A stretch of 37,061 bases of DNA from positions 1 through 37,061 of the forward strand of contig JAJFUT010000080.1 of assembly GCA_021372315.1 (NCBI GenBank). The letters run 5' to 3'. Numbering within the stretch: position 1 is the first letter of the stretch; each line of letters opens with the position of its first letter. The notes under the pieces were generated by a model that did not search any database, was not told the origin of the DNA, and saw only the letters and a program-made list of their open reading frames with translations. The translations under genes were made by a program, and so were the position numbers. Positions 1-7,888 of this stretch are shown here, in pieces. The DNA is from Methanobacteriota archaeon. GTDB taxonomy: Archaea > Thermoplasmatota > Thermoplasmata > Methanomassiliicoccales > UBA472.

Positions 1-1
1 C

Positions 2-388
2 GACATCGAAGGCATCATGTTCAACGTTGCCGCGATCGTCAAGGACCGGAAGAGACCGGTGAGGATCTTCATCTACGCATTATCGACGATGTTCCTATAC
101 AACCAGGTCAACGTCGTCCTGAAGTTCTTCCAGATATCCAGTTCGCGCATCAGGAACGAATACGGGACTGTCTTCTACTCGTTGCACGACGGTGTTCATG
201 ACGAGAAGACCGCGAATGACCTGATGGCGCTGGCGGACGGCGTGATCGAACTTAAGTTCGACCAGGACCTCAACAGGATGATGAGGATAAGGCACATGAG
301 GGGGATGCCTTCGCTGAACCAATGGATCCCTTTCGAGATCAGATTGGCGGACAAGAACGCCAGCGGCCATGTGCTCAAATGGAGCTAG
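2..388 (+). CDS. KaiC/RAD55-like ATPase, C-terminal fragment (5' end outside window)
   Basis: The reading frame is open to the left edge, so only the last ~128 residues of the protein are seen. The segment has the look of the C-terminal half of archaeal RecA-superfamily (KaiC/GvpD/RAD55-like) ATPases: alternating hydrophobic strands, a 'VFYSLHDGVHD' stretch, a 'LMALADGVIEL' strand, and the typical end 'RIRHMRGMP' followed by 'WIPFEI'. Walker A and B motifs would lie upstream and are not visible. Such proteins are often signalling or regulatory ATPases in archaea; no specific role can be assigned here. It converges with the minus-strand Cys-rich gene, with 8 bases between the two stop codons. 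The first in-window ATG is at 17, but the frame extends past it, so it is probably not the true start. Confidence 0.72.
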   Translation, partial: DIEGIMFNVAAIVKDRKRPVRIFIYALSTMFLYNQVNVVLKFFQISSSRIRNEYGTVFYSLHDGVHDEKTANDLMALADGVIELKFDQDLNRMMRIRHMRGMPSLNQWIPFEIRLADKNASGHVLKWS

Positions 389-396
389 AGGCCCGA

Positions 397-609
397 TCAG
401 ATCTCTTCGCCCTCGTCCTCTATGACGCCGTACAACGCTCTGTGCAGCTCCTTTATCGATTGTTGCGTGGCCCTTGTATAAAGTGTGCACTCGGCCTTGG
501 GCCTGACGACCATGTCCTTCTTCCTGCAGTATATCAATTGGTCGTTCACACCCAGCTCGGGACGGTTCTCGCGATGGAGACATGAAAAACACACGGGTTT
601 GGAAGTCAT
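397..609 (-). CDS. Small Cys-rich (CxxC) protein, unknown function
   Basis: A short protein of 70 residues when started at the ATG at 609; a GTG at 651, 4 bases after the glpC stop, would give 84. It has four cysteines in the pattern C-x2-C-x17-C-x12-C (C7, C10, C28, C41 from the ATG), which could bind one zinc or iron-sulfur cluster. The segments 'CFSCLHRE' and 'CRKKDMVV' have a conserved feel, and the charged C terminus ends in acidic residues. It lies directly downstream of glpC on the same strand and may be co-transcribed. An A/T-rich stretch (gataaaata) about 30 bases before the ATG could instead be a TATA box for a leaderless transcript. I do not recognise a named family. Confidence 0.6.
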   Translation of the reverse strand: MTSKPVCFSCLHRENRPELGVNDQLIYCRKKDMVVRPKAECTLYTRATQQSIKELHRALYGVIEDEGEEI

Positions 610-655
610 TCGGTCCGACAGGTATGCTCTTGGTATTTTATCTTGTCGCACACAT

Positions 656-1681
656 TCAGCGGTTCGACGCCGTTCGGAGTAAAGAAACGATGTCCAGCGT
701 TCTCATCGTCCCAGCGTTCGTGAGGTTGACGACGCAGAACGGGCATGACGTGACGATAAGGTCCGCCCCTGCGCGGTCCGCGGCCGACGCCTTTCCCTTT
801 GCCAAGGCGGCCGCCATCTCAGGAAACCCTGAGAGCAGCGAACCGCCGGCCCCGCAACATCTGTCCTCCTCGGGATATTCGACAACCTTCAAGCCCGGGA
901 TGGCGCCGAGGATCGAATGGACGTATTCCTTCGTGTGAGGCCCGACATCCCTGTTGAGATGGCATGGCATATGGACCGCGATCTTCAGTCCCTTGCCGTC
1001 GAGCCCCGATACCAGATGCTCCACGCCAACGACCTCGTAGAGATACTCGACGATGTGCATCGCGTCAATTCCATATCCTACGATCTGCCCAGCGCATCCA
1101 GGGCATGTCGTGACGACCCTTTCGAACTTTTCCAGGATCGGAAAGTTCCTATCGACCAGTCGTTCCCTCCGTTCATGCTCGCCGATCTTCTCCAATGGTG
1201 AGCCGCAGCAGACCAGGTCTTCCGGACATGCCACTTCTGTCCCGTTCGAGCGGAGGACGTACGCCGCGTCATCGAGGATCTCCGGTCTCCTCCATCTCGA
1301 TATACACCCTGGGAAGAGGCATGTGGTCGGACCCTTGCAGGGGTATGGACCATGCACACCTTCGTCCGGACGGACCGAATATCCATAGGAATCTATGTTC
1401 TCGACCAACCGCTTGTGTCCCGGCCGTAACGTCCCTCGGCGGTTCGCGGCCCTGAGCGCCAGGATGGACCGCGGCAGGTCTATCCTCGAAGGGCAGGCGT
1501 CGCGGCACATCATGCATATGGAGCACTTGAGGAGCTCGTCCATCGACATCGGCTTTCCAGTGCGCGGCGCGTCAACGGCTAGCGAGCGCGGCCCCGGGAA
1601 AACGGATTCTCCGAAGGTTGAGACCACGGGGCAGGCCCTCATGCAGCTTCCGCACCTTATGCACCTGTCCTCCTCGCTCAT
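656..1681 (-). CDS. glpC: Anaerobic glycerol-3-phosphate dehydrogenase subunit C-like FeS protein
   Basis: A 341-residue iron-sulfur protein. The N terminus carries two ferredoxin-type [4Fe-4S] motifs (C7/C10/C13/C17 and C53/C56/C59/C63). Two CCG-type cysteine domains follow: 'CLFPGC' with 'CCGSP', then 'HMPCHL' with 'RCCGAGG'. This is the architecture of GlpC/HdrD-type subunits, which in the GlpABC complex pass electrons from the flavin subunits to the membrane quinone pool or another acceptor. The start ATG overlaps the glpB stop (ATGA at 1678-1681), so translation is probably coupled. The identity as GlpC rests mainly on its position behind glpA and glpB; alone it could also be called HdrD-like or LutA/GlcF-like. 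All motif cysteines are intact. The electron acceptor in this organism is unknown. Confidence 0.85.
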   Translation of the reverse strand: MSEEDRCIRCGSCMRACPVVSTFGESVFPGPRSLAVDAPRTGKPMSMDELLKCSICMMCRDACPSRIDLPRSILALRAANRRGTLRPGHKRLVENIDSYGYSVRPDEGVHGPYPCKGPTTCLFPGCISRWRRPEILDDAAYVLRSNGTEVACPEDLVCCGSPLEKIGEHERRERLVDRNFPILEKFERVVTTCPGCAGQIVGYGIDAMHIVEYLYEVVGVEHLVSGLDGKGLKIAVHMPCHLNRDVGPHTKEYVHSILGAIPGLKVVEYPEEDRCCGAGGSLLSGFPEMAAALAKGKASAADRAGADLIVTSCPFCVVNLTNAGTMRTLDIVSLLRTASNR

Positions 1682-2844
1682 CTCGATGCCTCCGTAGCTG
1701 CCTTGGATGCCAACAATGCTGTGGCCATGGCGTCGCCGATGCCGTTCCCTTCGACGATGTTCATGCCTGGCAGCGAAGCCCCGGCGACGAACAGGTTCCG
1801 GACCTTCTCGCCATCTACGATGGCCTCGAGCCCGGGCCCTGTGCGGATCCCTCCGGATGATGCGCGGGCGAGGATGTCTATGCCATCTCCCTCTCTAAGG
1901 TACCGGACATCGAACAGACCCAGGGGGTCGATGACGTCCTTCCCCGATACGCCCAATCCACCTCCGACCAGACCTCCGCCGCAGAACACGGCCGCGCCGC
2001 ATTCGATGTGCTGGAGGCGATGTCCCGAACGGACCGTAACCTCATTCAGGGACCCCTTGGATATGGACATTCCAACGATGCTTGCTCCGTTCGTGATAGA
2101 GACGCCCGCCCTCGATGCGGACGAGATGAGCGCATCCCTCAATCGGGCACCGGGCATCCCCAGGTCCATGACCGGCTCGGCGAACTTCCTCCCGGAGCGC
2201 TTTTCGAGCTCTTCCCAACGATCGATGTCCTTTAGCGAAATGAACGGAGGGACGAAGACGACCTCGCCCGAGGCCGATCCCGCCGCGTCGACGAACATAT
2301 CTAACAGATCATCGACTGACGAGTTCCTGAGAACCCCGTTCGTCGTCCCGACCGCGATATGCTCGACCCGCAGGTCGGACCTCTGGGCCAATGCCTTCGC
2401 GAAAAGCCTATGGTCGAATTCGGTCCGGTCCTCGAACCCGATGACGCAGATACGCTCCCCCTCGATCCGGTCCAGCCCGCCCGATGACGTAGGTCCCTGG
2501 ACGATGTTCTCGGGGACGATCGTCCCGTGGCATCGATAGTATCGCCCCTGGTCGCGGCGAGCGCCTTCCATCTTCAGCCCTGATGTCTTCATCTCATCGA
2601 TCAGGAAGCGCTCGGCCCGAGAGAATGCGTCCTCGAGGTCGCCACGGTCCAGGCCCAGCCCCTCGGGGACCGACCTATCGTCGTTGAAACGGATGCATCC
2701 GCTCGACATCTCCGTCGCGGGCGTTCCGACGCCTATCATGGACACGTCAAGGCCCTTCACTGCAGAGTCCCATGCGGATATCGCTCCAGCCGCTCCAGAG
2801 CCTATGACAAGGACGTCGACCTCCTTCTTTGGAAGATCGATCAT
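1678..2844 (-). CDS. glpB: Anaerobic glycerol-3-phosphate dehydrogenase subunit B-like flavoprotein
   Basis: 388 residues from the ATG at 2844, which overlaps the glpA stop as ATGA. A longer in-frame start at 2880 would run into glpA and is less likely. The N terminus has a Rossmann FAD/NAD-binding motif, 'VLVIGSGAAGAISAWDS' (GxGxxG), and the C terminus has the FAD-closing pattern 'VRNLFVAGASLPG' with 'GNGIGDAMATALLA'. The overall layout is that of GlpB, the second subunit of anaerobic sn-glycerol-3-phosphate dehydrogenase, thought to help relay electrons from GlpA to GlpC. Length is close to bacterial GlpB (~420 residues). It sits between glpA and glpC with 4-base overlaps on both sides, the strongest support for the call. 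Confidence 0.85.
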   Translation of the reverse strand: MIDLPKKEVDVLVIGSGAAGAISAWDSAVKGLDVSMIGVGTPATEMSSGCIRFNDDRSVPEGLGLDRGDLEDAFSRAERFLIDEMKTSGLKMEGARRDQGRYYRCHGTIVPENIVQGPTSSGGLDRIEGERICVIGFEDRTEFDHRLFAKALAQRSDLRVEHIAVGTTNGVLRNSSVDDLLDMFVDAAGSASGEVVFVPPFISLKDIDRWEELEKRSGRKFAEPVMDLGMPGARLRDALISSASRAGVSITNGASIVGMSISKGSLNEVTVRSGHRLQHIECGAAVFCGGGLVGGGLGVSGKDVIDPLGLFDVRYLREGDGIDILARASSGGIRTGPGLEAIVDGEKVRNLFVAGASLPGMNIVEGNGIGDAMATALLASKAATEASR

Positions 2845-4412
2845 CGTTCTTCGCCCCCTCGGGCCGCCTGGAAAGGCCATAACAGGTGGGACCTGAACAT
2901 CTCCTGGCGAAGCTGGTCACCCTCGATCACGGTGGAAGATCCCTCCCTCCTCTCCCGAACGAAGTCCCTGATGAGCAGATCGATGTCGCCTTCGTCCGAG
3001 AGAGCGGACGCCATCTCCCACATGCATCCTGTGCCCTGGCAATAGCCCATGCCCGCCCTGGTCCTCCTCATCAGGTCGGCGATGGTGATCACGTCCTCCG
3101 ATGATGCGTAATGCTCGAGCTCGAACCTCATAACGTTCTCGCAGCTGCACGACTGGACGCCCATCGACCCCACTGGGACGACGTTCATCATCTCCGAAGG
3201 GACGTGTCCGTACCTTCTGCGCATGCTCTCCGACTGCGAGGCGCTGACCAAGGTTACGGCCTCATCAAGCCTTGACGCCTCCATCACCTCCTCGCCCGTC
3301 GTGCAGTTCGCCCTGACACCCAGCTTCGCACAGACGGCATCGGAGGTCCTTTCTGCCATCATCCTGTATGTTGTCAGCTTTCCGCCGATGATGCTGATGA
3401 GGTTGTCGACGCCTCCCTCTTCATGGTCTATGAGCTTGAACGTCCTGCTGGCCCCTCGTCCTGAGCTGCCGGATGCGAGAGGCCTCGACGCCCCGTACGC
3501 CCTGATGGCCCTTGCGCCCCTCAGCGCCGGGACCATCTCCGAGACCTCCTTGATGATCAGCTCCTTGTCCTCTATCGTCGGGCGGGCATCCGATGGCCCG
3601 CTGATCGAACGCGACGTGGTCCCGGCTATCATCGAGGTGTGGCTTGGCACGATGATGTCCCCATCGGAAGGGGGCCGCAGCCTGTTCACCGTCCCGCTTA
3701 CCAGCTTCCCGCTGAATACCACGAGGGTCCCGTAGTCCCGGGTCATCGCCAGGTTTCCGCCGACCATGCTGGCTATCGATCCGGATGACGACCCGGCCGC
3801 ATTGACGACCACCTCTGGAACGACGGAACCGACCGATCCGTTCCTCTGGTCCTTGAACTTCACCTCACCTATGTGGCCATCGGACCGTTCGAAGGAGACG
3901 ACCTCGCAATGGTTGCGGACGGTCGCTCCGTGCCTCCTCGCGTCCTCGATGTTAGTGAGGACGAGCCGGAAAGGGTCGATTACCGCATCGTCAACGAGGA
4001 ATCCGTCCGCCACGTCATCTGACAGGTTCCTCTCGACCTGATGAAGCTCCTTCGCCGTTGAACGTGCAGCCCGGACCCCGGTCGCCTTACAGGCATCGTG
4101 AAAGACATCGGCGAAGCCTGGATCGTCCTTCCCCACGCTGACGAACATCCCGCCCGTGTCCTCGATGCAGTTCCAGGCGATCCCCTTCAATATCCTGGAC
4201 TCCGACACGCACTCCTTAGCGGACTCGGGGTCCTTCACCGCGTACCTCGCGCCGCTATGCAGGAGGCCATGATTGCCGCCCGAAGAACCGGAGCAGAAGT
4301 CCCCCTTTTCCAGGAGCATGACGTCGACGCCCCTCATCGAGAGGTCTCTGACGATCCCTGCGCCCGTTGCGCCCCCGCCTATTACAAGAACATCAACGCG
4401 CAAAAGAAACAC
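2841..4412 (-). CDS. glpA: Anaerobic glycerol-3-phosphate dehydrogenase catalytic subunit A
   Basis: A 523-residue FAD-dependent dehydrogenase that should oxidise sn-glycerol-3-phosphate to dihydroxyacetone phosphate. Near the N terminus is 'DVLVIGGGATGAGIVRDLS', followed by 'LLEKGDFCSGSSGGNHG', 'LLHSGARYA' and 'ISIIGGKLTTYRMMAE', the characteristic DAO/GlpD-family signatures. The C terminus has a BFD-like [2Fe-2S] domain with cysteines at about 422, 424, 458 and 463 ('CSC', 'GYCQGTGC'), as in bacterial GlpA and unlike aerobic GlpD. The start is either GTG at 4412 or, with a better-placed Shine-Dalgarno (AAGGTG, 5 bases away), TTG at 4403. It heads a glpA-glpB-glpC set. No glycerol kinase or uptake gene lies in the window, so the source of its substrate is not shown. 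Confidence 0.9.
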   Translation of the reverse strand: MFLLRVDVLVIGGGATGAGIVRDLSMRGVDVMLLEKGDFCSGSSGGNHGLLHSGARYAVKDPESAKECVSESRILKGIAWNCIEDTGGMFVSVGKDDPGFADVFHDACKATGVRAARSTAKELHQVERNLSDDVADGFLVDDAVIDPFRLVLTNIEDARRHGATVRNHCEVVSFERSDGHIGEVKFKDQRNGSVGSVVPEVVVNAAGSSSGSIASMVGGNLAMTRDYGTLVVFSGKLVSGTVNRLRPPSDGDIIVPSHTSMIAGTTSRSISGPSDARPTIEDKELIIKEVSEMVPALRGARAIRAYGASRPLASGSSGRGASRTFKLIDHEEGGVDNLISIIGGKLTTYRMMAERTSDAVCAKLGVRANCTTGEEVMEASRLDEAVTLVSASQSESMRRRYGHVPSEMMNVVPVGSMGVQSCSCENVMRFELEHYASSEDVITIADLMRRTRAGMGYCQGTGCMWEMASALSDEGDIDLLIRDFVRERREGSSTVIEGDQLRQEMFRSHLLWPFQAARGGEER

Positions 4413-4474
4413 CTTGGTAACGATGACCTACTGGAAGATGATTGGGTATGAGAAAGCATGATAAAAATAGCTAA

Positions 4475-4552
4475 TGGTAGCGGGGGGTCGATTTGAACGA
4501 CCGGTCTCCGGGTTATGAGCCCGACGGGATGTCCTGGCTACCCTACCCCGCT
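4475..4552 (-). tRNA. Initiator tRNA-Met (CAT), CCA encoded
   Basis: On the minus strand the sequence folds as a full cloverleaf. The acceptor stem is AGCGGGG/CCCCGCT, with the A1-T72 pair typical of archaeal initiators. The anticodon loop is CTCATAA (anticodon CAT) on a stem with three consecutive G-C pairs, an initiator hallmark. The T arm is GGTCG-TTCAAAT-CGACC. The discriminator A (4478) and the 3' CCA (4475-4477) are encoded. No intron is present. It lies 51 bases beyond the glpA start on the same strand, with its own promoter. Confidence 0.95.
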
Positions 4553-4580
4553 ATGATGAAAATATGCTAACGGGCATTTG

Positions 4581-4590
4581 TTATTTATAT
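4581..4590 (-). promoter_or_regulatory. TATA box of initiator tRNA-Met
   Basis: On the minus strand this reads ATATAAATAA, an archaeal TATA element. Its centre is about 33 bases before the mature tRNA 5' end, so transcription would start roughly 6 bases ahead of the tRNA. Position and sequence agree with the other RNA promoters in this window. Confidence 0.65.
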
Positions 4591-4729
4591 TCTTGGACAG
4601 ACCAGGGCCCCAATTATGCCAGGCGCTTCAGGAAGGTGTCTAGCATTTCGATAATGGCGCGCATGGCCTGCGATAGGGATGATTATTGAATTGGTAATCT
4701 GGCCTGTACCGGGCCGTTGAAGTTCTGGT

Positions 4730-5062
4730 TCATAAGAACTTCCTCAGCTTCATGACGTCGTCCAGGGAACCCTTGACCCTGATCTTCTTCAGGGCCCAGC
4801 ACTTCATGATCTTGGTCTTGCCGCAATGGAGGTCCTTGATCGTCTGCGGGTCGGAGGTGACGGTTATGTCCGCCTCGGGCAACAGCTCTTCCTTGAAGTC
4901 GCTGACCTTCCCTTCTGAAAGAACGAAGGAGTATGATTCCGTGCACAGGTCTATGTTCACCTTCTTGCACGTCCCTTCCAGCTCCTTTTTCAGCCCAGGG
5001 TCCTTGGCCACCTTGTCATCGAACTTGGCGATGAGCTCTTCGAAGATCGGTCTGACAGACAT
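4730..5062 (-). CDS. SCP2 sterol-binding domain-like protein
   Basis: A 110-residue protein that looks like a stand-alone SCP2 (sterol carrier protein 2) fold. It has an N-terminal helix ('PIFEELIAKFDDKVAKD'), central strands ('YSFVLSEGKVSDF', 'ADITVTSDPQTIKDL') and a C-terminal helix after 'KIRVKGSLDDVMKLRKF'. Such small proteins bind hydrophobic ligands, often fatty-acyl compounds; in archaea their function is unassigned. It has two cysteines and no signal peptide, so it is probably cytoplasmic. It follows rnhB on the same strand with a 7-base gap, suggesting one transcript. No functional link to RNase HII is evident. Confidence 0.72.
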   Translation of the reverse strand: MSVRPIFEELIAKFDDKVAKDPGLKKELEGTCKKVNIDLCTESYSFVLSEGKVSDFKEELLPEADITVTSDPQTIKDLHCGKTKIMKCWALKKIRVKGSLDDVMKLRKFL

Positions 5063-5069
5063 TCGTTTT

Positions 5070-5714
5070 TCACTCCCAATATGTCAACTTGCGGATCTTG
5101 GATTCGCCCAGTAATCGACGGGACGTCTCCCATGACCTGCGGGTATAGGGCGGTAAATCCCCCTTCTCATTTATCCACCTTTTTATGAAATCGATGGTGA
5201 CCTCGTCGGCGGGATACCCGCTGCCGACCGGGCAACCCAAGGACCTTTCGATCTCTCGGACCATCGAATCGCGCGCGACCTTGGCGATGATAGACGCCGC
5301 CGATACGACAGGATATCTGTCGTCGGCCTTGTGCTCACAGACCATCCTGGGATGGTAATCGATGCTCGCGACGATGAGCGACTCGAAATGGCTCTCGCTC
5401 GCATCGCAGGCGTCTATGTAGACATCGCTGGGGCGGAGCGACATGATGAGATCGGAGAACCTCTCGATCTCCAGCTCGTTCAGCGACCGCTCGCACCCGC
5501 GGGCGTCTATCGTCTCGGCGTCGATCGCCCTTGTCTCGACGCGCGCGACCTTCCTGATCTCGGCGGCCAGCTCCTCTCTTCTGGACGGCGTCAGCTTCTT
5601 CGAGTCCTTGACGCCCATCTCCTGGAGAGGGCGGTCGTCGTCCATCATGACGGCGGCCACCACCAACGGACCGATGACCGGCCCTCTGCCGGCCTCGTCC
5701 AACCCGCATATCAC
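5070..5714 (-). CDS. rnhB: Ribonuclease HII
   Basis: A 214-residue RNase HII, which cleaves the RNA strand of RNA:DNA hybrids and removes single ribonucleotides embedded in DNA. The N terminus has the 'GLDEAGRGPVIGPLVVAA' motif with catalytic Asp-Glu (D6, E7). Further signatures are 'VKDSKKLTPSRREELA', the acidic 'VYIDACDA' strand and 'HKADDRYPVVSAASIIAKV', all typical of archaeal/eukaryotic type 2 RNase H. Length matches archaeal RNase HII (~200-230). The symmetric TTTATAAA about 24 bases upstream of the ATG suggests a leaderless transcript. A separate RNase HI domain is encoded at 33084-33908, so the organism has both types. Confidence 0.95.
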   Translation of the reverse strand: MICGLDEAGRGPVIGPLVVAAVMMDDDRPLQEMGVKDSKKLTPSRREELAAEIRKVARVETRAIDAETIDARGCERSLNELEIERFSDLIMSLRPSDVYIDACDASESHFESLIVASIDYHPRMVCEHKADDRYPVVSAASIIAKVARDSMVREIERSLGCPVGSGYPADEVTIDFIKRWINEKGDLPPYTRRSWETSRRLLGESKIRKLTYWE

Positions 5715-5735
5715 GAGGCCGAGAGAATATCGGCC

Positions 5736-5743
5736 GTTTATAA
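5736..5743. promoter_or_regulatory. Palindromic TATA element between rnhB and the DUF362 gene
   Basis: The octamer TTTATAAA lies in the 88-base gap between two divergent genes and reads the same on both strands. It is well placed for a leaderless rnhB transcript on the minus strand and could also serve the plus-strand gene at 5803 with a leader of about 40 bases. Confidence 0.45.
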
Positions 5744-5802
5744 ATCAACGCATGACGGGACAAAGGTGATATCCGGGACGGTCCATCTCTTGTTCGATCG
5801 CC

Positions 5803-6912
5803 ATGTCGGACGTTTTCTTCTCGGACTTCAGGGCCCTTACGGAAAGGGACAATGTTCAGAACAAGATCGGAAGGATGTTCAAGAGAGCGAAGCTGGGGGA
5901 GGTCGTCACTGAAGGGGACCTCGTCGCTGTCAAGACCCATTTCGGGGAGTCTGGCAATACCGCGTTCATAAGACCTCAGTTCATATCGAAGGTGGTCGAT
6001 CTGGTCACCTCTCAGGGAGGGATGCCGTTCCTCACCGACAGCAACACGCTGTACGTCGGTTCCAGGTCAAATGCCGTGGACCATATGTGGACCGCCGCCA
6101 AGCACGGGTTCACCTACCCCGCCGTCAACGCCCCGGTCATCATCGCCGACGGGCTCAAGGGGAACGAGCAGGTCGAGGTGAAGGTCGGGCTGAAGAGATG
6201 CAAGACGGTGAAGATCGGTGCCGCCGCCATGCGCGCTGACTCCGTCATATGCGTCACCCACATGAAGGGGCACATCGCCACTGGCTTCGGGGGGGCGCTG
6301 AAGAACATAGGGATGGGGTTCGGATCGAGGGCCGGGAAGCTGGAGATGCACAGCGGCATGGGCCCGAAGGTCAACCTCGATAGGTGCAGAGGTTGCGGTC
6401 ATTGCGTCCCCAGGTGCCCGGGGAAGGCCATATCTGTCGTCAATGGTAAGGCGTCTGTCGACAAGGACAGGTGCATAGGCTGCGGGGAATGTTGCGTGAC
6501 CTGCCTGCACCAGGCCATGGATACGGACGACTGGTCATCCGATAATCTCGCGTTGCAGGAGAAGATCGTCGAATATTGCTATGGCATAATGAAGGGGAGG
6601 AAGGATAAGTTCGCCTTCATAACGTTCGTCATGGACGTCGTGCCGTATTGCGACTGCGCGCCATGGAACGACGTGAGCATCGTGCCGGACATCGGCATCC
6701 TGATGTCAAAGGACATAGTGGCCATCGACCAGGCGGCAGCGGACCTCGTCAACGCGCAGGAGGCGTCGGCCGGTTCGGCCTTGACGAAGAGCAAGGGGGC
6801 CGGCGAGGACAAGTTCAAGGCCCTTACGGACATCGATTGGAAAAGGCAGCTCGAATACGCTGAGGAGCTCGGTCTCGGGACCAGGGATTATAAGCTGATC
6901 AAGATGAGATGA
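5803..6912 (+). CDS. DUF362 domain protein with two [4Fe-4S] ferredoxin motifs
   Basis: A 369-residue DUF362 protein. The N-terminal two thirds contain the family pattern 'VAVKTHFGESGNTAFIRP', 'PFLTDSNTLYVG' and 'THMKGHIATGFGGALKN'. A bacterial-type ferredoxin segment is inserted after about residue 196: 'CRGCGHCVPRCPG', then 'CIGCGECCVTC' (two CxxCxxCxxxC-like motifs). The following 'MDVVPYCDCAPW' region adds more cysteines. Proteins of this family are common in anaerobic archaea and bacteria and are usually annotated as iron-sulfur-cluster-binding proteins or ferredoxin-like oxidoreductases; the reaction is not established. No signal peptide is seen, so a cytoplasmic role is likely. Start chosen as the first ATG in frame; it lacks a strong Shine-Dalgarno. 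Confidence 0.85.
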   Translation: MSDVFFSDFRALTERDNVQNKIGRMFKRAKLGEVVTEGDLVAVKTHFGESGNTAFIRPQFISKVVDLVTSQGGMPFLTDSNTLYVGSRSNAVDHMWTAAKHGFTYPAVNAPVIIADGLKGNEQVEVKVGLKRCKTVKIGAAAMRADSVICVTHMKGHIATGFGGALKNIGMGFGSRAGKLEMHSGMGPKVNLDRCRGCGHCVPRCPGKAISVVNGKASVDKDRCIGCGECCVTCLHQAMDTDDWSSDNLALQEKIVEYCYGIMKGRKDKFAFITFVMDVVPYCDCAPWNDVSIVPDIGILMSKDIVAIDQAAADLVNAQEASAGSALTKSKGAGEDKFKALTDIDWKRQLEYAEELGLGTRDYKLIKMR

Positions 6913-7003
6913 TTACCACTTCCGGACACAACTACTAAAAATGTTGTTGAAAGGACATTGTTTAAAAAGGATGCTGGAATGAAGGAAGGGTGATTGTATT
7001 ACT

Positions 7004-7879
7004 TTGAGCGATGTGCAGGGCAGGAAACTGACCAACGGGTTCATGCTATCCAGGGTCGGTGTCAAGGGTGTCAAGAAGCCCGTTCAGGTTAACCGAGGGG
7101 ATAGGACGGTCACGTTGATCTGCACGATCGACGTCTTCGTCGACCTACCATCGGATCAGAAGGGTTCCCATCTTTCCAGGAACCTTGAGGTGATATCCGA
7201 TGTCGTCGACCAGTGCCTTTCAGCGCCGGTCAGCGGACTGGAGGACCTCGCCGCGACGATCAGCGTCAACCTCCTCAAGAGGCATGAGTACGCCACCTAT
7301 TCCGAATCGATCATCACCGCCGAGTATTTCCTCGAGAGGACGGTCCCGAGCGGCCGCAAGACCATGGAGTCGTACAAGCTCATGGCCATGGCCGTGGACA
7401 GGCAGGGGAACGGGCTGAAGAAGATGATCGGCGTCGAGATCATCGGGATGACCGCATGCCCCTGCGCAATGGAGACGGTCAGGGACCTGCAGAAGGGCAA
7501 CCTGAGGAACAGGGACGAGTTCGTCCCGAACATCACGCATAACCAGCGCAATGTCACCACCATCCTGATGGAGGTGCCTGAGAACTTCACGGTCGAGGCG
7601 AACGACCTCATCGAGATCGCCGAGAAGTCGTTCAGCTCCCCAACGTTCGAGATCCTGAAGAGGGCCGAGGAGGCGCAGGTCGTCATCCTGGCCCACGAGA
7701 ACCCGAAGTTCGTCGAGGACGTCGTGAGGGCGAACCTGACGAGGATTTTGGAAAAGTACGGCGATCTTCCGGACGACACGACCGTCACGGTGAGGAGCGA
7801 GAGCCAGGAGTCGATCCACAAGCACAACGCCTTCGCTGAGAGGGTCACCACCCTCGGTGAGCTGAAGGGGAACGACTGA
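7004..7879 (+). CDS. mptA: GTP cyclohydrolase MptA (GTP cyclohydrolase IV, FolE2 family)
   Basis: A 291-residue enzyme of the COG1469/FolE2 family. In archaea, MptA opens GTP to a cyclic-phosphate dihydroneopterin, the first step towards (tetrahydro)methanopterin or related pterins, using a metal such as Fe(II). Visible signatures are 'LSRVGVKGVKKPVQV' at the N terminus, 'KGSHLSRNLEVI', the 'MTACPCAMETVRD' metal-site region and 'SFSSPTFEILKRAEEAQVV'. The ATG-less start is a TTG at 7004, supported by a Shine-Dalgarno (GGGTGAT) about 10 bases upstream. The next gene begins 9 bases after its stop, so both are probably one operon. Its presence implies an archaeal one-carbon carrier pathway, but no methanogenesis gene lies in the window. 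Confidence 0.93.
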   Translation: MSDVQGRKLTNGFMLSRVGVKGVKKPVQVNRGDRTVTLICTIDVFVDLPSDQKGSHLSRNLEVISDVVDQCLSAPVSGLEDLAATISVNLLKRHEYATYSESIITAEYFLERTVPSGRKTMESYKLMAMAVDRQGNGLKKMIGVEIIGMTACPCAMETVRDLQKGNLRNRDEFVPNITHNQRNVTTILMEVPENFTVEANDLIEIAEKSFSSPTFEILKRAEEAQVVILAHENPKFVEDVVRANLTRILEKYGDLPDDTTVTVRSESQESIHKHNAFAERVTTLGELKGND

Positions 7880-7888
7880 GGACGTTCG

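Noticed and set aside
1703-2539. 278-codon plus-strand frame opposite glpB
   Set aside because: Pro/Ser/Arg-rich composition without motifs; glpB on the other strand has FAD-binding signatures and coupled neighbours.
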